DNA of 64,000 nucleotides from Lasioglossum baleicum (Eukaryota > Arthropoda > Insecta > Hymenoptera > Halictidae): the NCBI RefSeq assembly GCF_051020765.1, contig NC_134941.1, positions 9,114,001 to 9,178,000 of the forward strand. Reading direction: 5' to 3'. A model generated the notes under the pieces. It had not been told where the DNA came from, did no database searches, and was given only the letters and a program-made list of their open reading frames with translations. The translations under genes were made by a program, and so were the position numbers. Positions 48,086 through 59,525 of this stretch are shown piece after piece. Each line of letters starts with the position of its first letter. Within the stretch, counting starts at the first letter, position 1.

Positions 48086-49470
48086 TGCAAATTATCACAG
48101 TCTGCATATGCGTATCTTGGACAAGAGAATTTCCACGATTTTCGCATGTTAGCATTACCATAAAACCTTCAATCTATTCACTGAATAAATATCTTCTCAC
48201 TGTATTCCATTCTCTACTTTCTTCGTCCAGGGACATTCACATTTCGTTGTTCCGCATCTCCATATTGATGTAACTTCCATTGAATACATAATTATCCTGG
48301 CTGAGTGACATCAATGTATAATTGTACATGATTTACCTTCATTTATCAGCGAGATTATTCATAATGATGCTACGCATGTTCATATTAATTCTCATTTATA
48401 AAAAGCTATTTCAGTAAATCCAGAATACGAAACAATATTTTCTCACTCGTCTAGTCTCCTCTTTCGTTACTGCAAAATAATGATGTAATAAATAACACTT
48501 CGTAATGGAAGACCCGACATAAATCGCCTTTCCTGCGATTTTTATTATAATATATACTTGAATAAATAAATCAACTAAATCAGTCCCCACGGACTTTACA
48601 TTTTCAATAATTGTAAAATAAAATATCTGGTTTATTGTTAAAATAATCAGTCCGAATAAAATCCTCAACCAAGCAGGAAGACAGGAGATGCTCCAAACGA
48701 GCTATCAACTCGATTTCTTCGCAAAGACGTGGTGCTACCCTTCGCGAGGGTAGCACGGGTGTCTCATCTCACGAGAACGGCACCCTTAGATTCTGTTAAT
48801 CGAACCGGTTCCTTGCGGAAAGAATCTGCCGAAGGATGATCTGCCTGGGCAGGAATCCTCTGACGAGGACGAGAGTCCTTGGTGAGTCGAGGGATGGTTT
48901 TAATGATTTTTGGGGGTTGCCAGGAAAGGCAGCGGCAACCTCTTGCTCGTTGTCGGCCGAAGGAGGGCGGCGGGGAATTTTTAAGCCCTTACTTTCACCG
49001 GGGAACCCTCTCCGCGAATTTTCTCGTTCTCTCTCGCCCTCTCAGTAGCTTTCACCCCCGTAGGACCGGGGGTGGTTTGTTTCGGCCCGGGTGTACGACG
49101 AGAGAAAGAGATACGACCAAGGGGAAAGAAAAGCTAGTAGAAACGCGAGGGTGGGTTTAGACGGCCCTGCGCGCGAAAGATGGCTGTGCAAAATGGAGGG
49201 ATCTCTTTCTATTATGTCCTGGTACCCCCCTCGCCTCTCGCGCCTTCTCTCCTCGCCACGCTTCGAAGAACTCCCTTATCGATCTTCGAAAAAGCAACCC
49301 GGTCCGACGGAGAAAACCGTTCTATCCATGGGCCGGGCTCTTTGATCGTCGACTTGACGAACGATTCCACGCTCCATGGATTTTTTCATGGCGGCACCGC
49401 CATCGGCAGTCCCTGATCAATTGCCCATAGATCGCGCGCGATCTTCTTTTGATCTTGGCTTGCTCTTTGT
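48086..49470. other. Non-coding stretch with two hairpins
   Basis: AT-rich to 48680, then GC-rich. Hairpin one: GTGCTACCCT (48732-48741), TCGCG, AGGGTAGCAC (48747-48756), 10 perfect pairs. Hairpin two: CACCCCCG (49053-49060), 6-nt loop, CGGGGGTG (49067-49074). A GCCGCCAT site in reverse (ATGGCGGC) is at 49388-49395. No gene recognised. Confidence 0.55.
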
Positions 49471-49505
49471 TATTAGGCTGGTGCAAAAATAAAGTCGGTT
49501 TAAAG
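49471..49505 (+). mobile_element. Mariner-like terminal inverted repeat
   Basis: TA followed by TTAGGCTGGTGCAAAAATAA (49473-49492) and AGTCGGTTT is close to the known mariner end beginning TTAGGTTGGTGCAAAAGTAA. A possible opposite end, CAGCCTAA at 49634-49641, would define a 169-bp remnant, but it matches for only 8 bases. No transposase frame is present. Confidence 0.55.
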
Positions 49506-49779
49506 CGATCTTTTCGAAGCGACGTTTCATCTTCATACTGGAATTTGTGTAACATTAAAAATTGTTACTAATTGCAGGTTACGAACTCGATCTCTGACGA
49601 ATACATTAAATAAAATTCCATCAGATGTAATAGACAGCCTAATGACTCTAGAAGATATACTTGTACATATCCTACGTATATTATATGCTTGATTTCAGTT
49701 GATAAGTTCGTCAACTTTGAAATAAAAAAGTTGAGACAATAATAGTTAAATAGTTCAGCCGTCCACGGGTTAATAATCG
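49506..49779. other. Non-coding stretch, AT-rich
   Basis: AT-rich; may be the interior of a decayed mariner-like element. Nothing else recognised. Confidence 0.4.
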
Positions 49780-50420
49780 TGCTTGAAATAACGTTTGAAA
49801 AAATGGCCAGCGGCGGACAGAGAAAAAGCGAGACGCCGAGAGAAAGAACTCGAAGCGTGGTAAAACAACGGCGGCGTCGCTCGCGGAAGCGTATTCGCAT
49901 TGAAACGCGGAGGAAAACGCATTTCCTCCGAGAATATGCGCTCTCGCGCGTCCGTGTCTTTTTCCAGCGGCGTCATTGAACCGCGACGTCCGCTTTCGCC
50001 GCGGCGAAAAAAAGAGGACACGCTCTCGCGAAAAGTCTGTCTAGAGCCGCGGCGAGACGATGACAACGCGCGCACGGAAAACTGGCGCGGGGGCGTCCGG
50101 TGAAAAGCGCGGCGGCTCCGCGATTTTCTCTCGTCCCTCTTTTCTCTCGCGGGTGCAACGCCGGGTTTTCGCGAAGGGAAAAAGCACGGGGGCGGCGCAG
50201 GGGCGAGTGGGGGTCTCGCGGGGAGTCGCCTTCATTAGTAAACTTTCGTTTAAAATTTCTGCCGTTTCCCGGCGGCCGGGGGTCGACGCCGAACAAAAAC
50301 AAACGCCTCGCGCGTTCCGCGCTCCCCCGGTCCGAAACTCGATTTTAACTTTCGAGATATAATTAATTTTTCGAGACCACGCGCGCGCGAGCCCGCGGGA
50401 GGGGACTCGGCGTATCATCG
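49780..50420. promoter_or_regulatory. CpG-rich block (promoter-like composition)
   Basis: Dense CpG from 49800 to 50400 with abrupt AT-rich edges on both sides. Overlapping frames of 66-125 codons occur on both strands, rich in R, A and G with no domain. Promoter or CpG-rich enhancer is possible. No core promoter motif identified. Confidence 0.35.
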
Positions 50421-51599
50421 CCGAGAAAAAGAGGTAAAGGAAAGGAGGGACTCGTTATTATCTCGAGATACGAAGCTGTTTCGCGCCGCCTCTTCCTACC
50501 CCTGCCGTTCTCGACGAGCCCACAGTTTTTCCCAGCTGAATTTTAAACGAGGCGAAGCCCAAGAATGCCGTCCAGTCGTCTTTGAACCGCTTCCGGACCG
50601 GGCGGATCCTGAAATTAATTTTTTGGACCCGTCTTTGGACCGTTTCTCACCCCTTTTGGTGTGCGAGACGATCTTTCATTTTGCAGGGATTGTGATTTAT
50701 TTCATTGGTTTGGGGGCTGTTTCTTTATTGAAGCTTGTTTCTATGAACTCTTTGCTATTTTAATATTTGATGTAATACAATATTATATCATCGTTGTTTA
50801 TTGATCTTTCGTGATGTAACACACGTTGTCATTATTTCTCTGTGGATTACGGTGATCAGATAAAATATTCTCGTTTCAAGACTCTTCAGCGTGAAAAATT
50901 CAGTAATATCGGGTTGTTGGAAACGAAGCTGAAGAATAATTCTCCGCGGCTGGGATTTAGCTTATCATTTCTAGGAATCCTTTGAGAAACGATTCTTCGA
51001 TCCCCGGGTTAGCTGGAAGCCGAGCAAACGTTTGCTCCCGGAAGATTATTTGTCGAGCAAAGTTCTCTGATCCCGTTGGATCGTTAAATATTGGCGGAAT
51101 TTCTTCGCGTGCTCTTTTGTGAGGCCGCCATTTTATTCGGGCTTATCACGCTAGCCCGGGCCGGAACCCGAACCGTTTCTGAGCCGGTCAAAAATCGTTC
51201 TCTATTTCCGGACGCCGGAAGAAGATCGGTCGTTTCGAGGATCACGAGCGTCGGCTCCAGGAAATTCGATTATCGTCGCCCGGTGACGGTGGTTCGTTAC
51301 GCGGCGGCTTCTTCGTCGTTTTCTTTTGCCGAGGCCGACTCCGCTTGTCAGCCATCGCGGTAAATTATTCACCGAGATGATATAATGTTGAAGCGGTGCA
51401 TGTTTAATGCGCCCACCGAGTCGACCACCGTCTCCACCAGCTTCTTCGATTCTCACCCCCTATCGTCTCCCTCGCGTCTAGTTTCTCGTTGCCTTTCACA
51501 TCATTTCAGATTCTCTCGATTCCCACCGTGAAAATTTTTAGGAACTCCTTCGAGATTTAGGAAGTACACACATGTCATGGTTAAATAAATCGTCTATGC
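50421..51599. other. Non-coding stretch with a YY1-type site
   Basis: AT-rich at 50680-50930. CpG-containing at 51060-51360, with GCCGCCATTTT at 51124-51134, an exact YY1/Pho-type site in reverse. No gene recognised. Confidence 0.45.
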
Positions 51600-51720
51600 T
51601 TATAAATAAAATTTGAAGTTCAATTTTTCTATTTAAATGGTCAAGCTTGTGTCGTACACTGGGCTGGGTGTAATTAATAAATAGAATTTTTGCGTTCATC
51701 AACGTGTAAATAGTAGCGTA
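51600..51720 (+). repeat. Repeat pair member A (mate at 53830)
   Basis: TTCAATTTTTCTATTTAAA, then AAGCTTGTGTCGTACACTGG, then GAATTTTTGCGTTCATCAACG. The segment at 53830-53935 has TTCAATTTTTCGATGTAAA, ACTTGTGTAGTAGACTGG and GAATTTTTATGTGTTTACATC in the same order. The two are 2.2 kb apart in direct orientation. Confidence 0.7.
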
Positions 51721-52879
51721 ATAAAATTTCTAACAAAGTTAAACTCGCATTCAATATTTCTCACAGCCGGAAATAACTGAAATGGTAATTTTGAAAAACG
51801 AAATGTTTATTACTTTTGCTTTAGCCCGCGTGCTTGTGAGCGTAATAAACGTGCACAATCCGCAGTTTATTTGTAGAAATGGAAAGAAAGCATTCACCGC
51901 GAATGTGCGGTAGTTTCATTGCAATATATTCCGGAATAAAAGGGCATATTTATTTAATAATTTCGCTAATAATAGCTTCCCGATTTCGACTGCAGTGAAA
52001 CGTCAACCGTAATTGGTTGTTTTAATCCAATTGGTATTGTCTCGCGTTCATCTCCCAAAACTTTTAGCTAGACGAATCAGTTTCAAATCTTTTAGTGACG
52101 TTTCTTAATTACTTCTAATGAGAATATGTCGTGAGTTAGACTTATGGGGAATGATCGATGGTAGAAAAAACCGTTCAGAAAATCCCGCAGGGATGTCGTA
52201 GCCGCAGATATAGTGGTCGGTAATTTTTCGTCGGCTGAAATCCGGTATATCCGAGATGCTCTGCTGGTTTCTCGTCGCGGAGCTTGTTATTCCTGGTTTA
52301 TGGGTTCTCACGTCGTGCTGCAACGATGCCGGTGGTCGTAGGGGGTGGCTGGTACGCGCTGGATTCCGTTACTATTTATTTCATGGCACACGCCCTGCAC
52401 GAGATCGCTTCGAGAATGAGACAACCACCGGCATACATTACCAGGGCCCTGGCAAAAAGCGGACGTACCGCCGTGGGCGACGGTTTTCGATTAAAAATAC
52501 CGCGTCGGTACTTCGTTCGGCTCGTTTCGCCGCGGAAATGCTTCTTTTTCGGGGGGGGTGGCTCATTGTGCGAGCCTCGATGAATTCGGTCGCGAACACG
52601 CATGATTCCCCATTAAAATTAGATTCCCCCGCGAGTACCCGCATCAAATTCCCCTCGGACTCTCTGGATCGGGAAAAAATATACGAATTTATAAGCACGG
52701 TACAATTCATCTGAAAAAATTACACCGTTCTCTCCGGGAGTTCGTGTAAATTCATACATTAAACCTCGGAAATATTTTCACTCGAAAACCAAACATTACC
52801 ACCGACCTAGAATATTTTCACTCGAATAAAAATCGCAATTTGTGGAAAAAAAGCACCGAGGGATAAAGAACCGATTTTA
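51721..52879. other. Non-coding stretch, no gene recognised
   Basis: AT-rich to 52240, then mixed. A plus-strand frame (52256-52714, 152 codons) has a hydrophobic start but no recognised domain. GGGTGGC occurs at 52343 and 52556. Confidence 0.45.
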
Positions 52880-53275
52880 AAAGCAACCCCTTGCGTGGCG
52901 GAAGGGAATTTGCGCGCGCGCGCGCGTGCGGAAGTGGTCGGGGGTGGATCTTGTGTTCCGGTCGGTCCGATCCGCAATTTTCCGCGAGTTTTTCCGGTGG
53001 CGGTGGCGGGAAAGCCGACTTCGCGGTTAGACGCGGCGGCTATTAGCGCACAAAGGCGGCACGGGTACAATGCGAAACGAGAAAACGATGAACGGAAACG
53101 GGAGGAGCGTGTAAGCGGCGCGGAAAGAGCGGAAGAAAGGAGGAACGAGCTAGCGAGCTGGGCGAGGCAGGGCGAGGCGAAGGCGAGGATGCACGCGGGC
53201 GGGCGCGCGCGAGCGAGCTTTCTGCGGGCCTCCGCATTAAAACGAGAGGCGAATTCGAGTCTGGCAAAGTTTTAA
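52880..53275. promoter_or_regulatory. CpG-rich block with a GC-alternating tract
   Basis: TGCGCGCGCGCGCGCGTGCG at 52911-52930 is an alternating purine-pyrimidine tract able to adopt Z-DNA. CpG-rich throughout, with GAGCGAGC-type words near 53140-53220. No domain in the overlapping frames. Promoter-like composition only. Confidence 0.35.
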
Positions 53276-53829
53276 ATGATTTTCGCCGAAGTTGCCTCGC
53301 GAGTTGGTTTATTAGGAAAAGTCAATTTGCCCAGAGAGCCGGGCGAACCGGGCGCCGCTGGAACGGAGAAAGAGAGAACAGGGGGCGGGGAACGGGCGAC
53401 TCCGACGAGCTGCAACTCGGAAAAGTCCTGCAAAATTACGACGTTGCCTTTCTCCTTTCGCGTTCCCCGTCCCTTCCAGGGATTGGTCACGAGAAGGGCC
53501 CCGTTTCAACCAATTCCTCCAGAGGAATTCGCTGAGTCTTTTTCTACAAGTGCTCCGGGAGATTGAAATGTCCTGGGTCTTGTGGCTCGTCGATGGAAGA
53601 CGATGTTCCACCCTAGAAGTGATCAGTGCTGTTTTCAACCCTCCCGTTCATCTCCGCAAAATTTCACACTGTCTCATGACCAGAGTATCCACCTACCAAT
53701 CACCATTCTTTCAAATCCTTTTTCAGATTTCAACTTTCTCTTCTAAAAAAAAAAATTTAGCAACATAATTGCTTCTCACTGATGAATGTTCAGTTAACTC
53801 CTGCTTTCGAAGATTGTCCGTTCCATCTT
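53276..53829. other. Non-coding stretch, no gene recognised
   Basis: GC-rich to 53560, then AT-rich. A TTCAACCCTCC head-like word occurs near 53636. No gene recognised. Confidence 0.45.
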
Positions 53830-53940
53830 TACAAATAAAAATTCAATTTTTCGATGTAAACTTGTGTAGTAGACTGGCTTGAGTGTTATCAATGAATCGA
53901 ATTTTTATGTGTTTACATCAACGCGGTAGAAGACCGCACA
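53830..53940 (+). repeat. Repeat pair member B (mate at 51600)
   Basis: Direct-orientation partner of 51600-51720, sharing three ordered blocks. Just downstream, GAAACCACCCCTAA near 53968 matches GAAACCACCCCTAA near 2028 at the other end of the window. Confidence 0.7.
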
Positions 53941-55262
53941 GAAAAGATTCTCTGGCCTCCTGGAGTGAAACCACCCCTAACAATCCACGAATCCTCTCTC
54001 GCCCCAGTCTTCCTGCTAATCTACACGTTTAAAGTCCTCGCGGAGTCTCAAAGAATCTGGGCCACCGGTCAATATTTACTCGTGATTAAAAAGTAACAAC
54101 CCCCGGTTGCGTGGGGGTGAGCAAAGTTTGCCCCGGTTATTAAAGGCCAGCAGCCGGGGCAAGTTTTTCGAGTCGCCCGGATTGAAACGACCGCGTAATT
54201 GCCGGCCGTCCTCTCTCCTTTTTTTCATCCTTTTTTCCACCCCCCTTGGTTTACACCCGTGTGTATCATCCTCTATGCCCAACTCCCGGCGGAGTTTGCG
54301 TTAACCTGCGGGGGCGGTCAAATTGACTTGGACTTTCTGGCTCCGGCCCGGTAAGTGCGGGCCGAGTTTACGGAGGGAAAAGTGGTTGAAACCACTTTTT
54401 CCGACGACGAACGGGGTAGCTTGGTTCGGGGGTGTGTCGAGGGCCAGGGTGGTTGTTTACGCTGTAGACACACGACTCCTCCTGTCGGCAGGTGCGCGTT
54501 TACCCGCCGCTGATGCCTCGTCAAATATAAAACGACTCCGCTTAAAAAGCCCCGTATATCGTACCCCACTTTGGGACCCGGCACGGGCAAAGTGGACTGC
54601 GAAATTTGTCTGTGCACCTAAAGCCAGGCGATATTTTCCGAGCTCCTTTAGCTCGGCGAACACCGCTGGGTCCTCCGGAAAAGGAATATTTCTTCAGGAG
54701 TCCTTCGGAGCTGTCGAGTTCGTTTGCGATTACTGCTGGAATCAAAGATATTTAGTTGAGCCGTTCAGAGGCAAAATTGATTAACTTCCATGTTGTAATT
54801 TTTCAACATTTTACTGCAATTTTTAAATTAAATTTAAATCAAGGTTAGGACAAACTTTTTAATTTGCCGGAAACTCCTAAATCAACGGTCAGAAACAGCA
54901 ATGTCTAAAAAGATCATCATCTATTTATGGAATAAAGAGAAAAAGAGCATTAATGTAAAAGGTTGCAAAATATTCCTGATGTAGAATTTCTCAAGAAATC
55001 AAAAATCGACAATCAGGAAGAATATTCTCGAGGAAGGTCGTTCGTTTTAAAAATCAGAAAGGAGAGGAAGACGAAGAAGGGATGGATGTAATGTAAGTCG
55101 TCGTGGTTGTAAAACATGCCTGGTCGAAGGAAGGCGTTTCGGTGGGGTAGGAGCAGGTCGAGCGCAAGTGACGGAGATCGCGAGCCCTCGTTCGTAAAAG
55201 GCACAGGCTGACGCTAGGACGAAGAGGGAAGACCGTGGAAGGAGAGAAGAGAGAAGTCCAGG
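53941..55262. other. Non-coding stretch with a palindrome
   Basis: A near-perfect palindrome at 54375-54402: AAAAGTGGTT, GA, AACCACTTTT, extended by three outer pairs. A 153-codon frame (54323-54784) has no domain. AT-rich at 54780-55010. Confidence 0.5.
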
Positions 55263-55870
55263 AGCGGGTCCACCAGGCTTTTGCTCCTCCGTGAGGGTGG
55301 CTCCTCTGAATCAATAAGAACTGTTTCCCCCGCGGATACCCCCCCGTCGGTCGCTCCGCTCGTTCGTTCGTTCGTTCGCGGCACCCCCACAGGCCGACCT
55401 ACCACCTTCAGCTCTGCTCCTCAGTTTTCTCCCCTTTTTCCTTTTATTACCGTGAGGAGTAAGGTGGCTCTGGTGGGTGGCTCGGCCCCGGAGGCACGAG
55501 CGGCCATCTTTATTTCTCTCCTACCCTCCGCCTCGACCCTCTCCTCCTCCTACGACCTCTCCTTTCGTCTCCTCCATCTCCTCCGGGCTAGGTCCTACGA
55601 CCTCCATCCGTCTTGCCTCGCCGAGCTCTCCACCCTCTCCACCCTCCACCACCTTCTCTCTTTCCTCCACACTCTGTCTCTTTCTCTCTCTCTCTCTACA
55701 GCTCTCTATTACCGTGCTCGCCCCCTGCAGCCCTCTCTCTCTCTCCCTTCCAGCTGCACTCGGAAACTCGACCTTTAGGAAACCAGCACCCTACCAACCC
55801 TCTCTCTTTCCACGTCTTCTTATTCTTACCACGCCAACCCTCCACACCACTTCTTCTTCTTTCCTTTTCC
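55263..55870. promoter_or_regulatory. Pyrimidine-rich block with CT tract and Pho-like site
   Basis: The plus strand is strongly pyrimidine-rich from 55320 to 55870, with a CTCTCTCTCTCT run near 55684-55698, a GTTC tetranucleotide run near 55362-55377, GGGTGGC at 55295 and 55475, and CGGCCATCTT near 55501. GAGA-type tracts together with Pho/YY1-type sites are features of fly Polycomb response elements. Function here is inference. Confidence 0.3.
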
Positions 55871-56632
55871 TCCTGTGTTTGATATTTCAACGGCTCCAGC
55901 GTGAAACTTCCTCGGAGGAGGAGGAGGAACAGCAGGAGAGGTGGAACACGACGTTCTCTATAGGCGAGCAATCGTTGACCCTCTCGAAGACGATCGACCA
56001 CTTTTCAACCCTTAGCTACGCGACCGGTTGAGCGAGAGAGGATTGGGAGGAGCTGCAGACGGCGTGGATCGCAGCCAGATCCTCTGCGAGCGGATTTTTG
56101 ATGGAGGAGTCGTGTTTGCTTTCTAGGATAAATGTACCTTCGGTTGTTTCAATGGGAACGATTTTTAAGGGGTTTCTGGTTTCGTTTTTTCCCAACAGAG
56201 CGATCGGAACGTCCTGGGTCGTGTAGGTCAGCTATGCAAGACGATCTGTTTTTCGGTTTAGTTCATTTTCAATAGAGAATTTATTGCACTTCTTGTTGGA
56301 TCTTCCGAGAAGTTGCTTTAGTCCTCCACTGCCAGGAGTCATGACAAGACAGTCAATTAACCCCTCGCTTCTCATAGTTCATCGTAGGTTCGAGGGAGTA
56401 TCTACTGAACAGAACGTGAACTTTGATGAAGGTTCGATAAATTTGTTTTATTTCGGTTCTGAATAAAAGGGTAGTTCTTGGCTTGAATTGCTGAAAAAGT
56501 AACAGGGAAATATTCATTTAAGGAACTGTCATTTTCAATGATTTTTTCAATGACAGAATGATACAATTTAAAATATTTCAGGACATCAATGTGTTAGTTT
56601 CAGCTTAATAGTATAATTAAAAAGAGAAATAC
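55871..56632. other. Non-coding stretch, no gene recognised
   Basis: Mixed to AT-rich. A TTCAACCCTTAGC head-like word is at about 56005. No gene recognised. Confidence 0.45.
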
Positions 56633-56708
56633 AATTTTTATTTGGCTCCTGTGTCCTGCAATGAACGCAAACATTTTTTATTTTGCATGAAGATCCGCAG
56701 TCTAATTA
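56633..56708 (-). repeat. Member of dispersed repeat family D
   Basis: On the minus strand: TTAGACTGCGGATCTTCATG, then CAAAATAAAAAATG, then a TTTGCGTTCATTGCAGGACA block ending in AGGAGCCAAATAAAAATTG. This looks like the longest copy in the window. Confidence 0.55.
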
Positions 56709-57200
56709 TTATTTTCATGCTCGAAATAAACGGATAAAATTCTTCGACAACAATTTCTCGCAGAAAAATAGTCTGGTAGCCAAATTAATATATAGTGGAC
56801 AAAATGAGACATCTTCCTCTTCATGCTCATCCATAATGGTCATGAACAGAGGACCTTTAGCGAAACTACGGAGATCGAGGGCCGAAAGGAGAAGGGAACA
56901 TCAAAACCGAGAACGTAAAAGAATTTAAGAGATTCCTCAGAGTAGGATAGAGCCATCGCTCGGCTAATCAATGATCGATCACCGGTCGAACCAAGATAAA
57001 ATCGCCGCAGAGGGTCAAGATCCTCGAGAACGTACCACAGGTGTCCGCGCGGCCAGAACGAGAACGGGAGGATGTGGTGGCGGTTACCGATGGCGGCGGA
57101 AAGGGAGAAAGAGGAATCGAAAGAGAGAAAACTGGCGTGAGAGAAAGAGAGAGAGAGGGAGAGTGAAAAGGAGAGGAGAGAGCGTGGGCGTAGGGCTGGG
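56709..57200. promoter_or_regulatory. Purine-rich block with GA tract and YY1/Pho-type site
   Basis: From 56840 the plus strand is purine-rich. ATGGCGGC (reverse GCCGCCAT) is at 57090-57097, followed within 60 bp by GAGAAAGAGAGAGAGAGGGAGAG near 57141-57163. The combination is the same as at 55.3-55.9 and 62.0-62.4 kb. Confidence 0.3.
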
Positions 57201-58160
57201 GAGTGTTGGAGACAGTTGCCGCGGTGTTGCCGGATCAATTTCGGTGGACCGCAGACACAAACTGTTTCAGTGGACTCAATCGAGCGGTTCTATCTCCGAC
57301 TCCTTTCCCGCCGCTTCTCTCTCTTCGTCTTCCTTTCCCGTTCCATCCCCGCAACACCAACCCCCACACCCGATCCCCGCCCTGTTCTTTCCCGCCGCTG
57401 GACCAATCTGCGCGTTTCAATCGGCCGGAAATGTTTTCAGAGCTGGCTATTTTCTGCTGTCGCGGTTCCCTTGCTCTTGAACCGACCGTTTCCACTTACA
57501 CGATCGAAGAAGTCGAGAGATTGGCTGCCGATTCTATTGGCTACTTTGCCACCCTCTCCCTTTGCTACCCGGGATACTCATTTTTGTTTTTCTCACCACC
57601 GCCATAACCATTATGAATAAAACTGAAAATAATAAAAGAAAATATTGACACTATTGCCTGGATTAGAAATTATCTAGTTCATTCTTGGGTGAGACACCAA
57701 TGGAATACAAATAATTATCCCAGAAAACAAAAAATATTAAATCCTGTTGAAATTTTTGTTCCGTCAAAATCTTCATGAAACAGTCTGATCAAATTCCACA
57801 GTCTGGTTACGAGAGGGGTTGAAACTCGTCTCGATCACTATTACATGCTGAGCAGATCGTATAGATCGTTGGTGTTCCATGGGAACGCCACGGAGGGAAA
57901 AATCTGGTCGTTGTCCGGAAGGGTTGCTCCGATGCGTCGCAATTAGAGGTGCTTTTCTTGGAACGTCGATTATCTTCGCAGCGGATTCGAGGGTGGATAG
58001 GTATAAGGGGTTGGATTACTTTCTTACTAATTGCAAAATCGATAAGAGAGATGAAGCGGGGCCGAAGAAGATGGCTCTGCCGAAAGCCGGGCAGACACGG
58101 TGCAAGAGCCTGTGAAAAAATTCGGCCATGGAAAAACTCGAAGGTGCTTAATTAAAAAAC
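57201..58160. other. Non-coding stretch, no gene recognised
   Basis: Pyrimidine-rich at 57290-57600 with GCCACCC at 57548; AT-rich at 57600-57860. Frames of up to 134 codons have no domain. Confidence 0.45.
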
Positions 58161-58196
58161 ATAGGGGGTATTAGGCGACGCGTCGCCACCCCCTAT
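58161..58196. repeat. Foldback with nested perfect palindrome
   Basis: ATAGGGGGT (58161-58169), ATTA, GGCGACG | CGTCGCC (58174-58187), ACCCCCTAT (58188-58196). The outer 9-bp arms and the inner 14-bp palindrome form one 16-pair stem with a single 4-nt bulge and no loop. It lies immediately before a GT tract at 58213-58240. Confidence 0.85.
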
Positions 58197-58212
58197 TTGT
58201 GACAGTCCACGA

Positions 58213-58240
58213 GACGCGCGCGTGTGTGTGAGTGTGTGTG
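58213..58240 (+). repeat. GT/GC alternating tract
   Basis: ACGCGCGCGTGTGTGTGAGTGTGTGTG-type sequence. Alternating purine-pyrimidine DNA with Z-DNA potential. Confidence 0.8.
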
Positions 58241-58679
58241 CTGGTGCAAAAGCGGTCTCTGTTTGCTCTCGAAATAAAGGACGGTTGATTACCCTGAGTT
58301 TTTCGCTTGGCTGCCTTCCTGGGACCTGCTCGTAACGACACGTGTTTCTTACGACTTGGACAGCCCCGTCTGACCGAAAGACACGCCATCGCCTAATTTT
58401 GATAAGCATCCAAATCTTCTGCATACTCTGTGGCGTCATTCGGTGATGTGATGTGTTCGGAAATTTTTAGGAGAATAATTAATTAATTAAAAAATCCGGC
58501 TTTTTACAATGATAACAACATTGGACTTTCAATGACCGTAAGCGAACAAACAATCGAGGTAGTAACAATCCGCGATTCAATTACCACCGGTTCGCCTTGA
58601 CCTAGCGAGTCATCCATCCGAAACAGGCTCCGTTTAATATTCATCCATCATCCATCGTTTCACGGGAGGAGGGAGAACG
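58241..58679. other. Non-coding stretch, no gene recognised
   Basis: Mixed to AT-rich, nothing recognised. Confidence 0.45.
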
Positions 58680-59525
58680 AAGCCTATTGGATTATCGGTC
58701 CTGTTGGAAGTCGTGAGGGGGTTGGTCGGGGGTTGGTTCCTCACGGAAACGGCACACAAAAGAGAAAGAGAGAGACAGAGAGAGAGAGTGTAGGGGGTGG
58801 CTTGGGCACAGAGTAAGCGGGACGAAAAGAGGGTTGGTGTTAAGAACAGAAGACAGAACCGGTAGACACTTCGCGGGGAAGACGGGCTGCGAGGGTGTGG
58901 GTCTTGGGCTCACGAAATTCCAATTAAAATTTTCTTCTCTAAAAACAGAAGACACCGGAGGATGAATAGATAAAACGAAGCCGAGGGGGTGGCTGGGGGG
59001 TGGAGAGCGTTCGAGTCGGTTGCTGCGAGGGTGGCTCGCTCGGAAGGGGTACCTTGTGGAGAAGTAGTTGTTCCGCGAGGGGCGGCTGAACGTAATTAAA
59101 GAAGGGGGCGTAGCACACAGTCTTGCAAGCCCCTTGCACACTTATTCCAGATACGGAAAATATAGGGCGGGTAAGCTTCTTGGGACGAGGGGGTATTATA
59201 CCTGCGAGAGAGAAAGAGAGAGGACAAGGGGGCTGGAGGGTGGGCTGGGGGTAGCGAAAGACTTCGTTGTTTCCAGGACATTTTACTCTGTTTCCTCCGG
59301 CTGGCGCCTGCTGTCGGCCTCTCAAAGGACGAATTCGAGTTCCCTACCTATTCCTCCAACCACCCACCCCCCAACGACCACCCACCCCCGCCCCTTTCTT
59401 CTTCGCGCCCTCTTCCCTTTCACCTTCTTCCTTCCTTTCGAGAACGCTCGGCAACTACCCCCCCCCCAGAAACTCACCCCCCGCCGCCGCCTTCGCCGAC
59501 CTGCCCGCCTCGACGATCTCACTCT
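58680..59525. other. Purine-rich then pyrimidine-rich block pair
   Basis: Plus strand purine-rich at 58660-59250 (GAGAAAGAGAGAGACAGAGAG near 58761; GGGTGGC at 58795, 58987 and 59029), switching to pyrimidine-rich at 59330-59520 (CCACCCACCCCCC runs). Frames in it are low complexity. No gene recognised. Confidence 0.5.
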
